DNA of 64,000 nt from contig JANXYQ010000025.1 of assembly GCA_025355995.1 (NCBI GenBank), forward strand, positions 1-64,000, written 5' to 3'. Each line of letters begins with the position of its first letter. Within the stretch, counting starts at the first letter, position 1. Both the position numbers and the translations under genes were made by a program. The stretch comes from Spirochaetaceae bacterium (GTDB taxonomy: Bacteria > Spirochaetota > Spirochaetia > Treponematales > Rectinemataceae). Under the pieces are notes generated by a model. That model made no database searches and was not told where the DNA came from. It worked only from the letters and a program-made list of their open reading frames with translations. This document shows positions 1 through 7,939 of the stretch, piece after piece.

Positions 1-1164
1 CCGCCCAGGCCGGCCCCGGCGCCGCAAATTCCCCCGCAATATCCTCCGCAATACCAACAGCCGCTCTATCAGCCTCAACCTCAACCGCGGCCCTTCCCTC
101 AATACCAGGCGCCGATCCAGCCTCAATACCAGGCCCAACCCCAGCCGCCTCAACCGCAGTACCAGCCGCCTCAACCCCAGCCTCGGTACCAACCGCCGCC
201 TCAACAACTGCAGGAACCGCCGCAGTACGAGCCCGAGGAGCCGCCCCAGCTAGCGCCCGAAGCGCCGCTGGCCCCGTCCGAGGCCCCGCCTCAGCCGGAA
301 CGACTCGACGAGGAATCCGCGGGCGACGAGAACGGCATCGAGGAGTTCGAGCCGCTGGACCTGGTATCCGACGAGGAGCCGCCTTTCGAGCAGGACCCGA
401 CTTTCGATGAGGAACCCGAGTATATCGATGAGCCGCTCGGGGAAGAGGCGGCCCCCGGTTCCGAGGAGGGATCGGCGCCCGAGGAAGGGGCGGAGGCTCC
501 GTCCGCTGAGGAGCAGGAGTACGTCGCGGAGCCGGATCTCGGCGCGGACGAGCCCGGTGCCGCTAGTCCCGGTGCCGCGAGCCCCGGCGCCAAGGATTCG
601 GGAGCGCAGGAGGAGCCTCTGCTCGGCGAGCCGACCGCGCGCCTGCTCGAGTACTTGAAGGGGCTTGCCGACGATCTCCCTCCCGACAAGAAGAAGGAGT
701 TCGACGTAGCCGGGTTCAGGGACAAGATAGACGACCTGATCGGAAAGATTAAGCGCGAGGCCGAGCGCTCGAAGCTGCCGCCTCCGACGCTGCCCCGGGA
801 GGAAGGCGTCGGCCTGCTGTCCTCGGGCGAGGCGAAGCTCGCGGCCGATCCGAGGCGGTCGCCCCTGGGGCGGCGCGCGGGGACCGAGCGCCGCGAGTCG
901 GAGGAGCGGAGGTCGGCGAGGGAGAGGCGCGAGAGGGACGATAGGCGTGCGGCGGACGAGCGGCGCGCGAGCTCGAATCGCCGCGACAGCGAGAGGCGCG
1001 GGCCGATTCCCTCCATCGACCTCAGTGAGCCCATTACCAGGGAGACGGCGCCCGTGACGGTAGCCGCGGACGGCACTCCGACCGAGATCGCGGGAATGGC
1101 CATCTCGCCTCGAATGGCGAAGCTTATCCAGATGATGAGGCGGGAGAAAAACGATGGCAGATAG
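1..1164 (+). CDS. Pro/Gln-rich, acidic, Arg-repeat protein (5' end outside window)
   Basis: The reading frame is open from base 1, so the gene begins upstream of the window; 387 residues are visible. No catalytic family is recognised. Three low-complexity parts follow one another: a Pro/Gln/Tyr-rich stretch (about residues 1-75, repeats such as PQPQYQPPQ), a Glu/Asp/Pro-rich acidic part (to about 215), and a charged part with an arginine-pair block (about 287-337, units such as GTERRESEERR and DDRRAADERR). A short helical segment follows. The gene overlaps the HDOD gene downstream by 11 bp, which implies co-translation. It could be a scaffold or surface-associated protein; composition alone does not say. 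High confidence that it is coding, none on function. Confidence 0.75.
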   Translation, partial: PPRPAPAPQIPPQYPPQYQQPLYQPQPQPRPFPQYQAPIQPQYQAQPQPPQPQYQPPQPQPRYQPPPQQLQEPPQYEPEEPPQLAPEAPLAPSEAPPQPERLDEESAGDENGIEEFEPLDLVSDEEPPFEQDPTFDEEPEYIDEPLGEEAAPGSEEGSAPEEGAEAPSAEEQEYVAEPDLGADEPGAASPGAASPGAKDSGAQEEPLLGEPTARLLEYLKGLADDLPPDKKKEFDVAGFRDKIDDLIGKIKREAERSKLPPPTLPREEGVGLLSSGEAKLAADPRRSPLGRRAGTERRESEERRSARERRERDDRRAADERRASSNRRDSERRGPIPSIDLSEPITRETAPVTVAADGTPTEIAGMAISPRMAKLIQMMRREKNDGR

Positions 1165-2023
1165 CGACGGCGCGAGGCGCGTGCGCGAATACGTGGGCGG
1201 GATGCCGAGCCTTCCCACCACGGTGTCCAAGGTACTCGAGGTGTGCAACAACCCGAAGACGAGCCCGGTGGACCTGGACCGCGTGATCCAGCTCGACCCC
1301 GTGCTCATGGGGCGCGTGCTCAAGCTCATTAACTCGGCCTATTACAGCATGGGGACCCAGGTAACCAGCATAGTGCGCGCGATAATAATGCTCGGCGTGA
1401 ACACGGTTAAGAACCTCGCGCTCTCCAGTGCCGTCCTCGACCGGGTCTCGAGCAAGAAGGATTTCCGTGCCCTCAACATGGACGGGTTCTGGCGGCACTC
1501 CCTCTGCGTCGGGGTCACGGCCAAGCTCATCGCGAAGCGGCGGGGCATAGACCCCAAGGGCGTGGAGGAGTACTTCGCCTCCGGCCTGCTGCACGACATT
1601 GGCAAGATTCCGCTCAACACCGCCCTCGCGGACGAGTACGTCCGCACCATGTCCTTGGCGGACCGGGAACGGATCTCGCTCGTCGCCTCCGAGCGGCGGG
1701 AGCTCGGCATAGATCACTGCGAGGCGGGGGGAGTCGTCGCCGAGAATTGGAAGCTGACCGGTGCGATAGCCGATACCGTCCGATGGCACCACAACCTCGA
1801 GGAGTACTCTGGCGAGTACGGCGACGTGCTCAGGACTGTCGCCGTCGCCGACTTCTTCGCGAATCGCGAGGGCATTGGCTTTTCCGGAAACCGCTATCCC
1901 GACAAGGTCTCCCCCGAGACCTTCAGCCTGCTCGGCATCGAGAAGTCCGTGCTCGAGGAGCTCGAGGAGCCCGTCATCGCCGAGATCGAGAAGGCCAAGG
2001 TCTTCCTGAAGCTCGGAGGCTAG
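1154..2023 (+). CDS. HDOD-domain signalling protein
   Basis: 289 residues. The HDOD domain covers nearly the whole protein: the N-terminal MPSLPTTVSKVLE motif, the repeated helical region with VLKLINSAYY, and an HD-like motif LLHDIGKI with H147 and D148. HDOD proteins are HD-superfamily relatives in bacterial signalling whose members mostly lack full metal-dependent phosphohydrolase sites. Here the His-Asp pair is kept but the rest of the metal site is not obvious. The start ATG lies inside the end of the preceding gene (11 bp overlap), and the metallo-beta-lactamase gene starts 2 bp after its stop, so the three genes form one unit. The family call is firm; the cellular role is unknown. Confidence 0.88.
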   Translation: MADSDGARRVREYVGGMPSLPTTVSKVLEVCNNPKTSPVDLDRVIQLDPVLMGRVLKLINSAYYSMGTQVTSIVRAIIMLGVNTVKNLALSSAVLDRVSSKKDFRALNMDGFWRHSLCVGVTAKLIAKRRGIDPKGVEEYFASGLLHDIGKIPLNTALADEYVRTMSLADRERISLVASERRELGIDHCEAGGVVAENWKLTGAIADTVRWHHNLEEYSGEYGDVLRTVAVADFFANREGIGFSGNRYPDKVSPETFSLLGIEKSVLEELEEPVIAEIEKAKVFLKLGG

Positions 2024-2025
2024 GT

Positions 2026-2943
2026 ATGTTCACCGTCACCATCTGGGGCGACCGCGGCTCGATGCCGACTCCCGGCCCCGATACGGCCCTCTTCGGGGGC
2101 AATACTGCCTGCATAGAGGTACGCTGCGGGAATCGCCTCATCATCATCGACGCCGGCTCGGGCATCAGGCCCCTCGGCGAGAAGCTCATGCGGGAGGATA
2201 TCAAGAAGGGGCCGATCTCGGCCGACCTCTTCATAACGCACACGCACTGGGACCACATCATGGGCTTCCCCATGTTCACGCCCATCTACGTCCCGGGTAC
2301 CAAGCTCCACCTGCGAGGCCCCATAAGCTATGAGGACGACAGCCTCGAGAAGGTCATCGGCACCCAGCTCTCCTACCGCTATTGGCCCGTGAGGCAGGAC
2401 GAGCTCGCCGCCAAGATCGAGTACGAGCAGATCAAGGAGACGACGATCGACCTCGGCGACGGCATCTACGTGACGACGAAGTACTTAAACCATCCCATAC
2501 TCTGCCTGGGCTACCGGATCGAGTACGAGGGCAAGTCCTTCGTCACGGCCTACGACAACGAGCCCTTCCGCAACGTCTTCCCCACCGACCCCGGCGACCC
2601 TAGCTACGACGAGTACGCCTCCGTCGAAGGCGAGAAGGCGGCCGCCGAGGAGAACGAGAAGGTCCTTCGATTCAGCGCCCTGGCCGACCTCCTCGTTCAC
2701 GACACGCAGTACACAGCCAAGGAATACTTCAAGGGCAAGATAGGCTTCGGCCACACGTCCTACGAATACGCCATCAACGCCTGCCACAAGGCCCGCGTGA
2801 AGCGCCTCGTGATGTTCCACCACGACCCCAACCGGACCGACGCCGAGCTTCAGGAGCTCGAGCTTTTCTACCAGGGGAAGCTCGAGGGCAGGACGACGCT
2901 CAAGATCGAGATGGCCAGGGAAGGTCGAAGCTTCATCCTTTAG
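2026..2943 (+). CDS. Metallo-beta-lactamase-fold hydrolase
   Basis: 305 residues, starting at the ATG two bases after the HDOD stop; a longer in-frame opening upstream overlaps the HDOD gene and is not used. The metal-binding signature HTHWDH is at residues 72-77. Further conserved elements are the early GDRGSMPTPG segment, LIIIDAGSG, the late aspartate in VHDTQY and a C-terminal VMFHHDP. This arrangement matches cytosolic MBL-fold hydrolases such as phosphodiesterase- or RNase Z-like proteins that use two zinc or iron ions. There is no signal peptide. Its place directly behind an HDOD gene suggests a signalling role, possibly hydrolysis of a cyclic nucleotide, but the substrate is not shown. 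Confidence 0.85.
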   Translation: MFTVTIWGDRGSMPTPGPDTALFGGNTACIEVRCGNRLIIIDAGSGIRPLGEKLMREDIKKGPISADLFITHTHWDHIMGFPMFTPIYVPGTKLHLRGPISYEDDSLEKVIGTQLSYRYWPVRQDELAAKIEYEQIKETTIDLGDGIYVTTKYLNHPILCLGYRIEYEGKSFVTAYDNEPFRNVFPTDPGDPSYDEYASVEGEKAAAEENEKVLRFSALADLLVHDTQYTAKEYFKGKIGFGHTSYEYAINACHKARVKRLVMFHHDPNRTDAELQELELFYQGKLEGRTTLKIEMAREGRSFIL

Positions 2944-2964
2944 TCTCGCGAAGAGGACTGACGA

Positions 2965-4842
2965 ATGAAGAAAAATCGGAAAGGCGGACCCCCGAAGAAG
3001 GCGAGCTGCTATGCGGGAGCCGTCCGCTCCCTGCCCATCCTGGGACTCTCCTGGGTCGGATCGCTCCTTCTCGCTGCCCCGGCCTCGCTCTGCCCGAGCT
3101 TCACCGCTTACTACGCCGCCTATCTCGCGGCGACCCTCGGCCTCGCTGCCGGCGCCTTGGCCTTCTTGTACGCGATATACAGGAAGGGCCGGATCGCCCT
3201 CCATCCCGCCTTCAAGAAATTCCTCGGCTACGGCCTCGTCCTGCATTACGCCGCGGCCTCGCTCCCGCGCGTCGACTGGGCCGAGTCGGGGCTGATAAGC
3301 GCGGGACGCGTCGCCTACCTCTTCGTCCTCTCGATGATCTGCCTCGCCGCGGGCCTCGCCTGCTTCGTCGCCTCCGGGCGGCCCGCCGCCTACGCCGGCC
3401 TCGGCTTGATCGAAGACCGCGAGGTCCGCGACGCGGCCCTGCGGAAGAAGCGCCGCGCCGAGCGCAAGGCGAAGGGCTTGATCCGCGGGACGCTCGACTG
3501 GATCGACGCCCTCGGCTTCGCGGCGATACTTGTCATCCTCCTCCAGACCTTTATTTTCCAGCTCTACGAGATTCCTTCCGAATCGATGGTTCCCGCCTTC
3601 CTCAAGAAGGACAGGCCCTTCATGTCGAAGCTCGATGCTGGCCCCGTCCTGCCACTCACCGATTGGCGCCTACCCATCCTCCGGCTGCCGAAACGGGGCG
3701 ATGTCGTCACACTGTCCAATCCCCGTTATCCCGAGAACCAGGGCGTCAACCTCAGGAAGTACCTCTCGCGCTTCGTGTCCATGCTCACTTTCACGATCGT
3801 GAACATAGACAAGTACCTGCCCGACGGTTCGATCAAAAACGATCCCCTCGTCAAGCGGATAGTCGGGCTTCCCGGCGAGAAGCTGATGATGGTTGACGAT
3901 GTTCTTTACTCCAAGCGAAGGGGCGACGTTGACTTTATGCCGGTGGCAGAGGATATCGCCTGGGCCAGCATCGATCTCTGGAAGCTCGATCCCGAGAAGA
4001 AATCTCATATCGATGTCCTGCCCATCGACGAGAAGCACCGAGCTATCTTGAGGGCTTGGGACGAAAGAAAAAGGTCAGCTGATCCGGCGGCACTTTCCGC
4101 TTCCATCGCCGCCTCGGCTAGGCTCATCGCGTCCAAGGCTTCAGCCGCAAAGGCGGATGCCTTCATCAAGGAACTCGAGAGGATGCGTCCCGATGCCTAC
4201 CGCGGGATCGCCGATAGCCGTCTCTCCTTCGAGAAGGGCGATGGGGTCGGAGGGAATCCCTTGGCCGCCGCGGGAACCCGCGCCAACGATCTCGCGATCG
4301 CGCTGGCAGTCGGACCTTCGCCTAAGGTACGCGTGGCCCTTGCGGAATATGCCGCGGTAGGGGGAGCCTTGGTTCCCGCTGCCGACGCCTACACTCGGGG
4401 CGGCCGCATGCTAAACCTGCTTATCAAGGACAACTTCCTCGCGCGCGTCGCCCGCGAGGAAGGGCTAATCGCGAATGGAGTTTCGATCGACGAGCTTTCC
4501 AAGGATGCGGATCTAGGCGCGCTGAATTCCGAAGGCAGCGAGCTCGATTACTACGTCAATGGCCCTTACGCAGGTTATGACGCGCGAAATTTCCCCGAAT
4601 TTCCCGCGGGCGACTCCTATCTCGGACCTGAGCAATATTTCGCGATGGGCGATAACAGGTATAACTCCATGGACTTCCGATATCGAAGCTCCGAGGTCAA
4701 GAACAAACCCCTGGATCCGGCCGACCCCGCCTCCGTAATGTACGGCTCTTTCGTCGATCCCTTCGCGCTGGACCTGCGCTTCATCGAAGGCTACGCCCTG
4801 TTCAGGGTTTGGCCTCCCTCGCGGATTGGCGCCATACGCTAG
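2965..4842 (+). CDS. lepB: Signal peptidase I, large form (paralogue 1)
   Basis: 625 residues, about twice the size of Escherichia coli LepB. Residues 20-150 hold several hydrophobic segments, and another membrane segment lies at about 182-200 directly before the catalytic domain. The Ser-Lys dyad can be read: S207 in SESMVP and K297 in DPLVKRIVGLPGE. The later GDN box (G562-D563-N564, FAMGDNRYNSMDFR) completes the S26 family set. Between the lysine region and the GDN box lie about 260 residues, far more than in ordinary LepB; this Ala/Lys-rich insertion is shared with the tandem paralogue. It should cleave signal peptides of exported proteins at the inner membrane. It follows the MBL gene by 21 bp. 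Confidence 0.93.
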   Translation: MKKNRKGGPPKKASCYAGAVRSLPILGLSWVGSLLLAAPASLCPSFTAYYAAYLAATLGLAAGALAFLYAIYRKGRIALHPAFKKFLGYGLVLHYAAASLPRVDWAESGLISAGRVAYLFVLSMICLAAGLACFVASGRPAAYAGLGLIEDREVRDAALRKKRRAERKAKGLIRGTLDWIDALGFAAILVILLQTFIFQLYEIPSESMVPAFLKKDRPFMSKLDAGPVLPLTDWRLPILRLPKRGDVVTLSNPRYPENQGVNLRKYLSRFVSMLTFTIVNIDKYLPDGSIKNDPLVKRIVGLPGEKLMMVDDVLYSKRRGDVDFMPVAEDIAWASIDLWKLDPEKKSHIDVLPIDEKHRAILRAWDERKRSADPAALSASIAASARLIASKASAAKADAFIKELERMRPDAYRGIADSRLSFEKGDGVGGNPLAAAGTRANDLAIALAVGPSPKVRVALAEYAAVGGALVPAADAYTRGGRMLNLLIKDNFLARVAREEGLIANGVSIDELSKDADLGALNSEGSELDYYVNGPYAGYDARNFPEFPAGDSYLGPEQYFAMGDNRYNSMDFRYRSSEVKNKPLDPADPASVMYGSFVDPFALDLRFIEGYALFRVWPPSRIGAIR

Positions 4843-4892
4843 CCTCGCCGGCGGCTTGACCGCCATAGCCCCCCATGAGGATACTTGAGCAA

Positions 4893-6767
4893 ATGAGCAC
4901 TACGAAAAAAAACAGCGCCCCGACCAGCGCTCACGCCGGCTTCGCCCGCGTCCTGCCCTTCCTCGCGTTCGCTTGGATCGGGCTGCTGATCGCCACCGCG
5001 ATCGCCACGCTCTGCCCCAGGTTCTCGGCCTTCTATGCCGTCTATCTCGCCGTCACCCTCGGCCTGGCCGGAGGCGCCCTCGCCTTCCTGGACGCGATCT
5101 ACCGCAGGGGCAGGGCGAGCCTCCATCCGGCCTTCAAGAAATTCCTCGGCTACGGCCTCGTGCTGCACTACGCCGCCGCCGCCCTGCCCCGCGTGGATTG
5201 GGCGGGAGACGGGACGATCGGCCAGGGTCGAGTGACGTACCTGTTCGTACTGGCCATCATCTGCCTCGTGGCGGGACTCGCCCTCTTCGTCGCCTCTGGC
5301 CGGCCCGCCGCCTACGCGGGCCTCGGCCTCATCACGGACGAGGAAGCGAGGGACAAGGCGCTGCGCAAGAAGCGCTTCGCCGAGGATCGAAAGAAGGGCC
5401 TCCTCCACGGTACCCTCGAATGGGTCGACGCCCTCGGCTTCGCCGCGATACTCGTCATCGTCATCAATACTTTCGTCTTCCAGCTCTACGAGATACCCTC
5501 CGAATCGATGGTGCCCGCCTTCCTCATGAAGGACAGGCCCTTCACCGGCAAGCTGCAGGCGGGTCCTCGCGTACCGCTGACGGATTGGCGCCTGCCCTTC
5601 CTGAGGCAGCCCAAGCGCGGCGACATCATCACGCTGGCCAACCCCCGCTATCCCGAGAACCAGAGCGTCAATCTCAAGAAGTACCTCTCCCAGCTCGTAT
5701 CCATGGTCACCTTCACGGCCGTCAATATCGACAAGTACCTGCCGGACGGCTCCATCAAAGCCGATCCCCTCGTCAAGCGGATCGTCGGGGAGCCCGGCGA
5801 GAGGCTCATGATGATAGACGACGTCCTGTACGCCAAGCGCGCCGGCGAGCAGGCCTTCGCGCCGGTCGAGGCGGACAAGGCCTGGGCGAACGTCGACCTT
5901 TGGAAGCTCGACCCGGTCAAGCGGTCGCACGTCGAGCTGCTCCCCATCGACGAGAAGCAGCGGTCGACCCTGAGCGCCTGGGACGCGAGGAGGAAGTCGG
6001 CCGATACCGCCTTCCTCGCCGCGTCGATTTCGGCCTCGGCACGCGCCCTCCTCGCCAAGGCTTCCGCCCCCAAGGCCGAGGCTTTCATGAAAGACCTCGA
6101 GAAAAAAAGGCCCAATGTCTACCAGGTCATCGCGGCCGATCGCGCCGGCTTCGAGAAAGACGACGCCTCCGGCGTCAACCCGATCGCCGCCGCGGGCACC
6201 AGGGCCGACGATTTCGCCATAGCCCTCGAGGCGGCGTCCTCGCCTAAATTCCGCGCCGCGATCGCCGCCTACGCGGCGGCCTCAGCGGCCTCGGTCCCCG
6301 CGGCGGACGCCTACTCGAGGGGCGGCCGGGCGCTCAACCTGCTGATAAAGGACAATCTCCTGATGCGCGCGGCGCGCGAGGCCCAGCTGATCGCCGACGG
6401 CCTCGTCTTCGACGCTCTGCGCAACGACCCCGAGCTCTCCTCCCTCAACAAGGAAGGCGGCGAGCTCGATTATTACGTCAACGGGCAGTACGCCGGGCTC
6501 TACGACGAGCGCAACTTCCCTCCCTTCCCGACCGGCGACGAATACCTGGGCCCGCATCAGTACTTCGCGATGGGAGACAACCGCTATAATTCCCTGGATT
6601 TCCGGTACAGGACGGGCAATTTCGCGGTCAAGCCCCTCGATCCCGCCGACCCCGCCTCCGTCATGTATTATTCGAACATCGATCCCTTCGCCCTCGACCA
6701 GCGCTTCATCGAGGGCTATGCCCTATTCAGGATCTGGCCCCTCTCCCGCCTGGGGGCGATCCGTTAG
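4893..6767 (+). CDS. lepB: Signal peptidase I, large form (paralogue 2)
   Basis: 624 residues from ATG 4893, preceded by GAGG; an in-frame ATG at 4875 lacks a Shine-Dalgarno sequence. It is collinear with and closely similar to the upstream paralogue along its whole length, including the membrane-rich N-terminus, SESMVP serine box, DPLVKRIVGEPGE lysine box, the same long insertion, and FAMGDNRYNSLDFRYR. This is a tandem duplication in which both copies keep the catalytic dyad, so both are probably active, perhaps with different substrates. A run of eight A bases near the N-terminal codons (4904-4911) is notable in this GC-rich sequence. The next gene begins inside its last 50 bp. Confidence 0.92.
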   Translation: MSTTKKNSAPTSAHAGFARVLPFLAFAWIGLLIATAIATLCPRFSAFYAVYLAVTLGLAGGALAFLDAIYRRGRASLHPAFKKFLGYGLVLHYAAAALPRVDWAGDGTIGQGRVTYLFVLAIICLVAGLALFVASGRPAAYAGLGLITDEEARDKALRKKRFAEDRKKGLLHGTLEWVDALGFAAILVIVINTFVFQLYEIPSESMVPAFLMKDRPFTGKLQAGPRVPLTDWRLPFLRQPKRGDIITLANPRYPENQSVNLKKYLSQLVSMVTFTAVNIDKYLPDGSIKADPLVKRIVGEPGERLMMIDDVLYAKRAGEQAFAPVEADKAWANVDLWKLDPVKRSHVELLPIDEKQRSTLSAWDARRKSADTAFLAASISASARALLAKASAPKAEAFMKDLEKKRPNVYQVIAADRAGFEKDDASGVNPIAAAGTRADDFAIALEAASSPKFRAAIAAYAAASAASVPAADAYSRGGRALNLLIKDNLLMRAAREAQLIADGLVFDALRNDPELSSLNKEGGELDYYVNGQYAGLYDERNFPPFPTGDEYLGPHQYFAMGDNRYNSLDFRYRTGNFAVKPLDPADPASVMYYSNIDPFALDQRFIEGYALFRIWPLSRLGAIR

Positions 6768-7908
6768 CGTAGAGGTCTCGCCGGTCAGGGGAAGGCGCGA
6801 CAGGCGCGCCTTCCTCGCCTTCCCCTATCGGCTCTACGCGGGCGATGCGATCTGGTCTCCGCCCCTGTACCCCGAGCGCCGCGACGCGGTCGATCCGCGC
6901 ATGGGCGAATTCTTCCGCCATGGCGAGGCCGAGCTCTTCGTGGCCAGGTCCGGAGGCAGGATCGTTGGCACGATCTGCGCTGCGGAGGACTTCGCAGCGA
7001 ACGAGGCCTGCTCGCGCAAGGATTGCCTCTTCGGATTCCTGGAGTACGTCGAGGACTTCGAGGTCGCCCGCGCCCTCATCGGGGCCGCCTCCGCATGGGG
7101 AAGGGAGCGGGGCCTCGAGACCCTATTCGGCCCCAACAACCTGGATTACGAGAACTCCTACGGCGTCCTCGTCGCGGGCCGGGACCGGCCGCCGACCCTC
7201 CTCTGCGGCCATAGCCCGCCCTACTACCTCCCCTTCATGGAGGCCATGGGCTTCGAGGCCTCGCGGGACGACAATGTCGCCCTGGAGATACGCCTGGACG
7301 AGCCGCTCCGCGACCGCGAGCGGCTCGCCCGCGTCGCGCGCGTGGCCGCCGCGCGCAGCGGCATCGCCATCCGCGGCGCGGACTTCGCCCGCATCGAGGA
7401 CGAGATAGACCGAGTGCACGACCTCATGAACCGCTCCCTCGCCCGGCTCCAGGGCTTCCTGCCCGTGCCGCGCTCGGCCGTCGAGGCCCTCGTGAGGCCC
7501 TTCGTCGACATCGCCGATCCCGAGCTCGTGCTTTTTGCGGAACGGGGCGGGGAGACGGTGGGCTTCATGCCCGCAATACCGGACGCCAACGAGGCCTTCG
7601 CCAGGCTTGGGGGCCTGCGATATCCCTGGCAGTACCTTGGCCTGCCCTTCGCGCTCGGGATGAAGACCTCCTGCGTATCGGTAAAAAGCGTGCTCGTGCC
7701 TCCCGAGCATTGGCGCACCGGGGTCGGAGTCGTACTGATGGCCGAGCTATACCGCCGCCTCGAGGGGAGGGGCTACTCGTGGCTGGACCTTTCCCTCACC
7801 TCGGCCGAGAATCCGAATACCATCCCGCTGGCCCGGCGCTTCGGCGCGAGGGAGTACAAGCGCTACCGCGTATTCCGCAGGCCGATCGAGATGAGAGAAA
7901 TGCCTTGA
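6718..7908 (+). CDS. GNAT-like acyltransferase-family protein
   Basis: 396 residues. The only plausible start is ATG 6718 inside the end of the second lepB gene; it has GAGGG just upstream and overlaps lepB by 50 bp. The N-terminal half contains SGGRIVGTICA and FGFLEYVEDFEVARALIGAA, followed by GLETLFGPNN, a pattern of the large YghO-like branch of GNAT-fold proteins. The C-terminal half has VKSVLVPPEHWRTGVGVVLMAELYR, resembling the acetyl-CoA pyrophosphate loop, then ENPNTIPLARRFGAREYKRYRVF, a typical GNAT C-terminal motif. It likely transfers an acyl group from acyl-CoA to an unknown acceptor. No membrane segment is seen. Confidence 0.7.
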   Translation: MPYSGSGPSPAWGRSVSVEVSPVRGRRDRRAFLAFPYRLYAGDAIWSPPLYPERRDAVDPRMGEFFRHGEAELFVARSGGRIVGTICAAEDFAANEACSRKDCLFGFLEYVEDFEVARALIGAASAWGRERGLETLFGPNNLDYENSYGVLVAGRDRPPTLLCGHSPPYYLPFMEAMGFEASRDDNVALEIRLDEPLRDRERLARVARVAAARSGIAIRGADFARIEDEIDRVHDLMNRSLARLQGFLPVPRSAVEALVRPFVDIADPELVLFAERGGETVGFMPAIPDANEAFARLGGLRYPWQYLGLPFALGMKTSCVSVKSVLVPPEHWRTGVGVVLMAELYRRLEGRGYSWLDLSLTSAENPNTIPLARRFGAREYKRYRVFRRPIEMREMP

Positions 7909-7935
7909 TTATCCCGGCTTTTCGTTCACAATACT
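7905..7935 (+). promoter_or_regulatory. Putative sigma-70 promoter of the hybrid kinase
   Basis: TTGATT at 7905-7910 lies 19 bases before AATACT at 7930-7935. The kinase ATG is only 4 bases further on and has no Shine-Dalgarno sequence, so transcription would start at or next to the ATG. The -10 match is modest. Confidence 0.3.
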
Positions 7936-7939
7936 TGTC

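Noticed and set aside
1747-2025. Longer N-terminus for the MBL-fold protein
   Set aside because: The extension lies inside the HDOD gene in another frame, and the family start matches ATG 2026.
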